From: Enterococcus caccae ATCC BAA-1240
GTDB lineage: Bacteria > Bacillota > Bacilli > Lactobacillales > Enterococcaceae
Direction of reading: 5' to 3'
Assembly: GCF_000407145.1 (NCBI RefSeq)
Contig: NZ_KE136472.1
Location: forward strand, 1,154,157 to 1,218,156
Length of the DNA stretch: 64,000 nt
Shown: piece after piece, positions 60,681-64,000 of the stretch
Numbering within the stretch: position 1 is the stretch's first letter
Layout: every line of letters begins with the position of its first letter
Notes under the pieces: generated by a model
Seen by the model: the letters and a program-made list of their open reading frames with translations, nothing else
What the model was told of the DNA's origin: nothing
Database searches by the model: none
Translations under genes and position numbers: made by a program

Positions 60681-60794
60681 TTGGACGAAGGAAAACCTAT
60701 AGAAATTTCATATGAAGAAAGTATACCGTATGAAATAACTTCACTTTTTTTAAACAACAAAGATAAGGTGCTTTCTCAGCTATTCAATAAATAA
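60681..60794 (+). pseudogene. C-terminal coding remnant
   Basis: A 37-codon frame after a TGA at 60666-60668, with protein-like composition: L-D-E-G-K-P-I-E-I-S-Y-E-E-S-I-P, ... L-F-L-N-N-K-D-K and ending Q-L-F-N-K. It has no ribosome site and no start other than TTG. It is probably the tail of a gene whose front has been lost. Confidence 0.35.
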
Positions 60795-60950
60795 TATAAA
60801 TTTAATGTCATAATTAATGTACTCCCCTTGAATAAGAATCATTTGATTTTTATAAATAAAAAATGTTAATAGTTGTCGGAGTTAATCAGTCAACAACTTT
60901 AATGCTCTTGTAAATTTACAATTAATCGTGGTCATGACTCTTGATCAAAT
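60795..60950. other. Gene-free stretch between the remnant and the ssrA terminator
   Basis: AT-rich, no open frame, no repeat or promoter that I could recognise. Confidence 0.35.
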
Positions 60951-61014
60951 AATAAAATAGATGCTAGAAACGTTATACGATCCGCTACAGATCAACGATT
61001 CTAGCACCTATCTT
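60950..61014 (-). terminator. ssrA terminator
   Basis: AGATAGGTGCTAGAATCGTT (minus) pairs with AACGTTTCTAGCATCT with small mismatches, then ATTTTATTATTTG. It lies 12 bases after the tmRNA 3' end. Confidence 0.75.
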
Positions 61015-61025
61015 TAAAAATCGAG

Positions 61026-61390
61026 TGGAGACGGCGGGAGTCGAACCCGCGTCCAAACACATTGCCACTTAAACTTCTACGTTCATAGTCATACTATTTT
61101 AAGGATTCGCTGAAGTTCATGCCGCATAACAGGCCCAAACTCTCGCTAGTCTGATGATCTCTTCTAAATTTTACAGACGGAAAAATTTAGCGTATCCCAC
61201 TTAATTTGAGACCCTTACCCGAGCACATGGGCGATGCCGGGAGGATCTTCACCTGCTGTTTTTACGCAGCTAGAGCGAAAGTATTGTTTTCGTTTTTAGC
61301 AGTTATATTTAACTGTAACGTTTTTACGTAGACGTAACCTACGAAACGCGATTCAAGCTCAACTATGCCTGTCGAATCCGTAACGTCCCC
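61026..61390 (-). ncRNA. ssrA: tmRNA (trans-translation RNA)
   Basis: Rescues stalled ribosomes. The 5' end GGGGACG (61384-61390) pairs with CGTCTCC at the 3' end (61027-61033), with the T-arm GCGGGTTCGACTCCCGC. The discriminator is A at 61026, and CCA is not encoded. The tag frame reads AKNENNTFALAA with stop TAA. 365 nt. Confidence 0.97.
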
Positions 61391-61528
61391 GTTAAGATTA
61401 AATAGCATAATATACGCTTTGATTAGTATAACATATTTTTTTTAACTTTTAAAGGATCAACCGCTGATTCCTACACATTCTAACAAAGCAGGATAACACA
61501 ACTGTCTAGTAATTTCTTCCATTAAACA

Positions 61529-61855
61529 TCAATGGCCTGTTCCAAAAATATTTACTAAAACCGTCCCAATCACGATAAATCCAATGCCAATAATAGTTGG
61601 CGTATTGATTTGTTCTTTCCAATAAAGAACTGAAAAAATGGTGATCAAAATGATGCCAACTGCTCCCCATAGTGCATAGGCTACATTTAAGGGCATATAT
61701 TTAATAGCTTTTGATAAACTGTAAAAACAAATAATATAGGCAATCAAGCATTCGACTGATGGTGCTAATTTACTAAAACCGTCTGTTGCCTTTAATAAAT
61801 TAGTAGCAATCACCTCACTGATTATAGCCACAAAAAGATATATATAACCGATCAA
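61529..61855 (-). CDS. Small multidrug resistance (SMR) efflux protein, EmrE/QacC-like
   Basis: Protein of 108 residues with four helices. It starts M-I-G-Y-I-Y-L-F-V-A-I-I-S-E-V-I-A-T with the essential Glu14 of the family, and has P-L-N-V-A-Y-A-L-W-G-A-V-G near 55. A single gene; exports lipophilic cations in exchange for protons, probably as a homodimer. Confidence 0.93.
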   Translation of the reverse strand: MIGYIYLFVAIISEVIATNLLKATDGFSKLAPSVECLIAYIICFYSLSKAIKYMPLNVAYALWGAVGIILITIFSVLYWKEQINTPTIIGIGFIVIGTVLVNIFGTGH

Positions 61856-61941
61856 ACTCGTTCACTCCTTATTATTCCTCAATCATTATATCAGAAATCT
61901 AATTAAATGAAACAACGATTTTGATTGTTCGCTTTTAAACT

Positions 61942-61989
61942 AAAAAAGGACCACCAATAGACTCTGCCATTCCAGTCTGATTGGTGCCC
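61942..61989 (-). terminator. Terminator of the VOC protein gene
   Basis: GGGGCACCAATCAGACT and AGTCTATTGGTGGTCC (minus strand) form a stem of about 16 bases, then TTTTTT. It lies about 40 bases past the VOC stop. Confidence 0.8.
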
Positions 61990-62030
61990 CATTATTTTTT
62001 ATCTAAAAGAAGTTTTAACCTACTTCAATA

Positions 62031-62453
62031 TCATGATTCCTCAGAATAGTTAAGCATCCAATTAATACCAAACTTATCAACAACCATGCCATATTTTTTG
62101 GACCAAAATGTTTCGCCTAGCGGCATGGATATTTTTCCACCTTCCGCTAAACGATTAAAAATCCGATCGATTTTTACTTCATCATCTGTACTAATCACCA
62201 AAGAAACATTATTACCTTCAATTAGAGTCAAACCCATACCATCTGGCACATCTGATATCATAACCGGTACTCCTTCGATCGTCATCGATGCATTGATGAT
62301 CAAGTCTTTCCAAGCTTCTGGTGTTGGATGTTCTGGATCTTCAGGTGCATCTGCAAATGTCATGATTCCTTCATTTTTCACATCAAATACGGTTTCGTAA
62401 AACGCAATTGCATCTGCTGCTTCATTTTTAAAATTCAAGTACACTTCTAACAT
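62031..62453 (-). CDS. VOC/PhnB-like (glyoxalase-fold) protein
   Basis: Protein of 140 residues with the PhnB pattern: M-L-E-V-Y-L-N-F at the start, A-I-A-F-Y-E-T-V-F near 20, and F-W-S-K-K-Y-G-M-V-V-D-K-F-G-I-N-W near the end. The family is mostly of unknown function. I chose the ATG at 62453 because GAGGATGG precedes it; the upstream start lacks a site. Confidence 0.9.
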   Translation of the reverse strand: MLEVYLNFKNEAADAIAFYETVFDVKNEGIMTFADAPEDPEHPTPEAWKDLIINASMTIEGVPVMISDVPDGMGLTLIEGNNVSLVISTDDEVKIDRIFNRLAEGGKISMPLGETFWSKKYGMVVDKFGINWMLNYSEES

Positions 62454-62531
62454 ATCAACCATCCTCACATTCTATTTTTACTGATTATCTCATGGCAAAA
62501 TAGAATAAGCGAAAAGAACGCTCAATTTAAA

Positions 62532-63008
62532 CTAAAAATCAGTATTTTTTAAAAGCGCTTCAACAAATTTCTCCAAATACTCTTGGTCAATCTCATCATA
62601 GCCATGTGTGACCGAACTATCTAAATCTAAAACACCTAATAATTTCCCATCTTTGACCATAGGAACAACAATTTCGGAACGAGCAGCTGAATCGCAAGAA
62701 ATATAGTTTTTGTGATTTTTAACATCTTCAACAATCAACGTTGCACACTTTTCGGCTGATTCACCACAGACTCCTTTTCCTATTGTAATACGGGTACAGG
62801 AAACTTTTCCTTGAAAAGGTCCTAAAACTAACTCTGCTCCATCAAATAAATAATAGCCTGCGAATACCGTTTTAGGCAGTGCATCTGCCAGTAAAGCTGA
62901 AGAATTTGCAAGGTTAGCAATTTTATCATGCTCCATTTCAATAATTGCGGCTTGCTGTTGTACTAGTAGTTGGTATGTAGCCAACTTTTCTTGCTTGTTT
63001 TTCCACAT
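62532..63008 (-). CDS. Free methionine-(R)-sulfoxide reductase (GAF domain)
   Basis: Protein of 158 residues, one GAF domain. It has the catalytic cysteines in G-K-G-V-C-G-E-S-A near 85 and [11 protein letters not shown] near 120, and the ending G-V-L-D-L-D-S. It repairs oxidised free methionine with thioredoxin. A single gene with AGGGATAG before the ATG. Confidence 0.92.
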   Translation of the reverse strand: MWKNKQEKLATYQLLVQQQAAIIEMEHDKIANLANSSALLADALPKTVFAGYYLFDGAELVLGPFQGKVSCTRITIGKGVCGESAEKCATLIVEDVKNHKNYISCDSAARSEIVVPMVKDGKLLGVLDLDSSVTHGYDEIDQEYLEKFVEALLKNTDF

Positions 63009-63218
63009 TTGTTCTATCCCTCTCTTTTCTACTCGTTTATTTTTTATTATAGCATAGCCCTTTTTGATTTTATCCTAAATAGATTGTTTTTTTATTCTAA
63101 AAGATATTCATACTCTTCATAACAAGTTCAAACGAATTCACACTTTCTTCTAGCTTTTTTATGTTTGATTTAATCTATTAAGGTTATAGTTTAATCATAG
63201 TAAACAACCAATAACTTT

Positions 63219-63308
63219 GTGGATGAACGTGGTGTTAAAACTCTTTGAGGACTAACGGATGTTTATTCTCGACCTGATGAGGTGTAGGTTCGAATCCTAC
63301 CGTCCACG
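63219..63308 (+). other. tRNA-like element (degenerate or atypical class II tRNA)
   Basis: GTGGATG (63219-63225) pairs with CGTCCAC (63301-63307) as an acceptor stem, and GTAGG-TTCGAAT-CCTAC is a perfect T-arm directly next to it. CCT-GATG-AGG could be a variable arm and TTGAG/CTCGA an anticodon stem, but its loop is 18 bases rather than 7. No D-arm can be drawn. It is 89 nt and lacks encoded CCA. Too regular to be chance, but not a normal tRNA. Confidence 0.5.
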
Positions 63309-63366
63309 TACGTGCAACTTTTGCACTTGATCATACAATCAGCCGTTTTGAAAGGAAGGATGTCTT

Positions 63367-63474
63367 ATGAAAAAAATCATCGTTACAGGTGCAGCATTAT
63401 CTGCCATTACCTTCGTTGCGTATTCATTTTTGAAATATACACCGAAATATCAACATGATTATGGTAAATTATAG
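63367..63474 (+). CDS. 35-residue membrane micro-protein
   Basis: ATG with GAAAGGAAGGA site. The product starts M-K-K-I-I-V-T-G-A-A-L-S-A-I-T-F, one helix, then S-F-L-K-Y-T-P-K-Y-Q-H-D-Y-G-K-L. It is a single-pass or signal-like peptide. A terminator follows at once, so it is a genuine transcript. The tRNA-like element lies 58 bases upstream on the same strand. No family recognised. Confidence 0.6.
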   Translation: MKKIIVTGAALSAITFVAYSFLKYTPKYQHDYGKL

Positions 63475-63475
63475 A

Positions 63476-63518
63476 AAAAAAGTTGTCCTGAACGTTTGGT
63501 GTTCAAGGCAACTTTTTT
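63476..63518 (+). terminator. Terminator after the 35-residue micro-protein
   Basis: AAAAAGTTGTC and GGCAACTTTTTT with inner TGAAC/GTTCA form a stem with a U-rich 3' arm (63476-63518). Confidence 0.85.
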
Positions 63519-63577
63519 AAGTTGTTTTGATGATTATTTTATGAATTGAGTTATTTTAATACGAAATGATCCTGTCC

Positions 63578-64000
<423 letters not shown>

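Overview
This window is chromosomal DNA from a low-GC Firmicute, almost certainly an Enterococcus. The evidence is the Na+-type V-ATPase operon in the order ntpF-I-K-E-C-G-A-B-D, the NtpK Na+ ligands at the same residue numbers as in E. hirae, a tmRNA tag of AKNENNTFALAA, type B RNase P RNA next to gpsB, and conserved neighbour pairs (rimM-trmD, dnaD-nth, recU-pbp1A). The exact species cannot be read from the sequence. The tag and gene content suggest an environmental or commensal enterococcus rather than E. faecalis or E. faecium.

Layout. 1-1.6 kb: start of a sugar ABC permease and its binding lipoprotein, with LacI-type operators and a cre-like site. 1.7-6.2 kb: esterase, then an aldo/keto reductase-cupin-CMD-MFS operon with a MerR-type promoter (19-bp spacer) and its MerR regulator. 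6.6-10.3 kb: rplS with its leader, a dead cat-like fragment, trmD, rimM, mntH. 10.5-13.2 kb: VTT membrane protein and membrane-anchored GDPD. 13.3-23.7 kb: housekeeping genes (nth, dnaD, M32 peptidase, RNA methyltransferase, rnpB, gpsB, ypsA-like, recU, pbp1A, pyrG with a CTP-sensing attenuator). 23.9-28.9 kb: a murein-peptide-type locus (OppA-like lipoprotein, transglutaminase-like protein, dipeptide epimerase) with a divergent XRE-cupin regulator. 29-34.3 kb: DUF59 protein, two-gene SMR-like transporter, hydrolases, lysA. 34.4-40.6 kb: gluconeogenesis control (ppdK divergent from ccpN, PDRP and class III fbp), with three shared operator dyads. 40.7-44.1 kb: MacB-like ABC exporter and a beta-lactamase-fold protein. 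44.1-53.2 kb: the V-ATPase operon behind a 199-nt leader carrying two terminator-like hairpins.

From 53.2 kb the window becomes more accessory. It has two paralogous small-RNA genes resembling streptococcal csRNAs, a 21-residue hydrophobic peptide gene divergent from an Rgg-type (RRNPP) regulator, a polytopic PTPS-related membrane protein, a LysR/acetyltransferase pair, and a decayed stretch at 59.6-61.0 kb. The right end carries ssrA, an SMR efflux protein, a VOC protein, a free-methionine-R-sulfoxide reductase, a tRNA-like element followed by a 35-residue membrane peptide, and the 3' part of a GH1 6-phospho-beta-glucosidase.

The most interesting candidates are (i) the peptide/Rgg pair at 54.5-55.7 kb flanked by the two sRNAs, (ii) the leader of the Na+-ATPase operon, (iii) a 52-bp palindrome made of two IS3-type ends inside a terminator loop, and (iv) the tRNA-like element upstream of a micro-ORF. 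All are read from sequence alone; no searches or folding programs were run.
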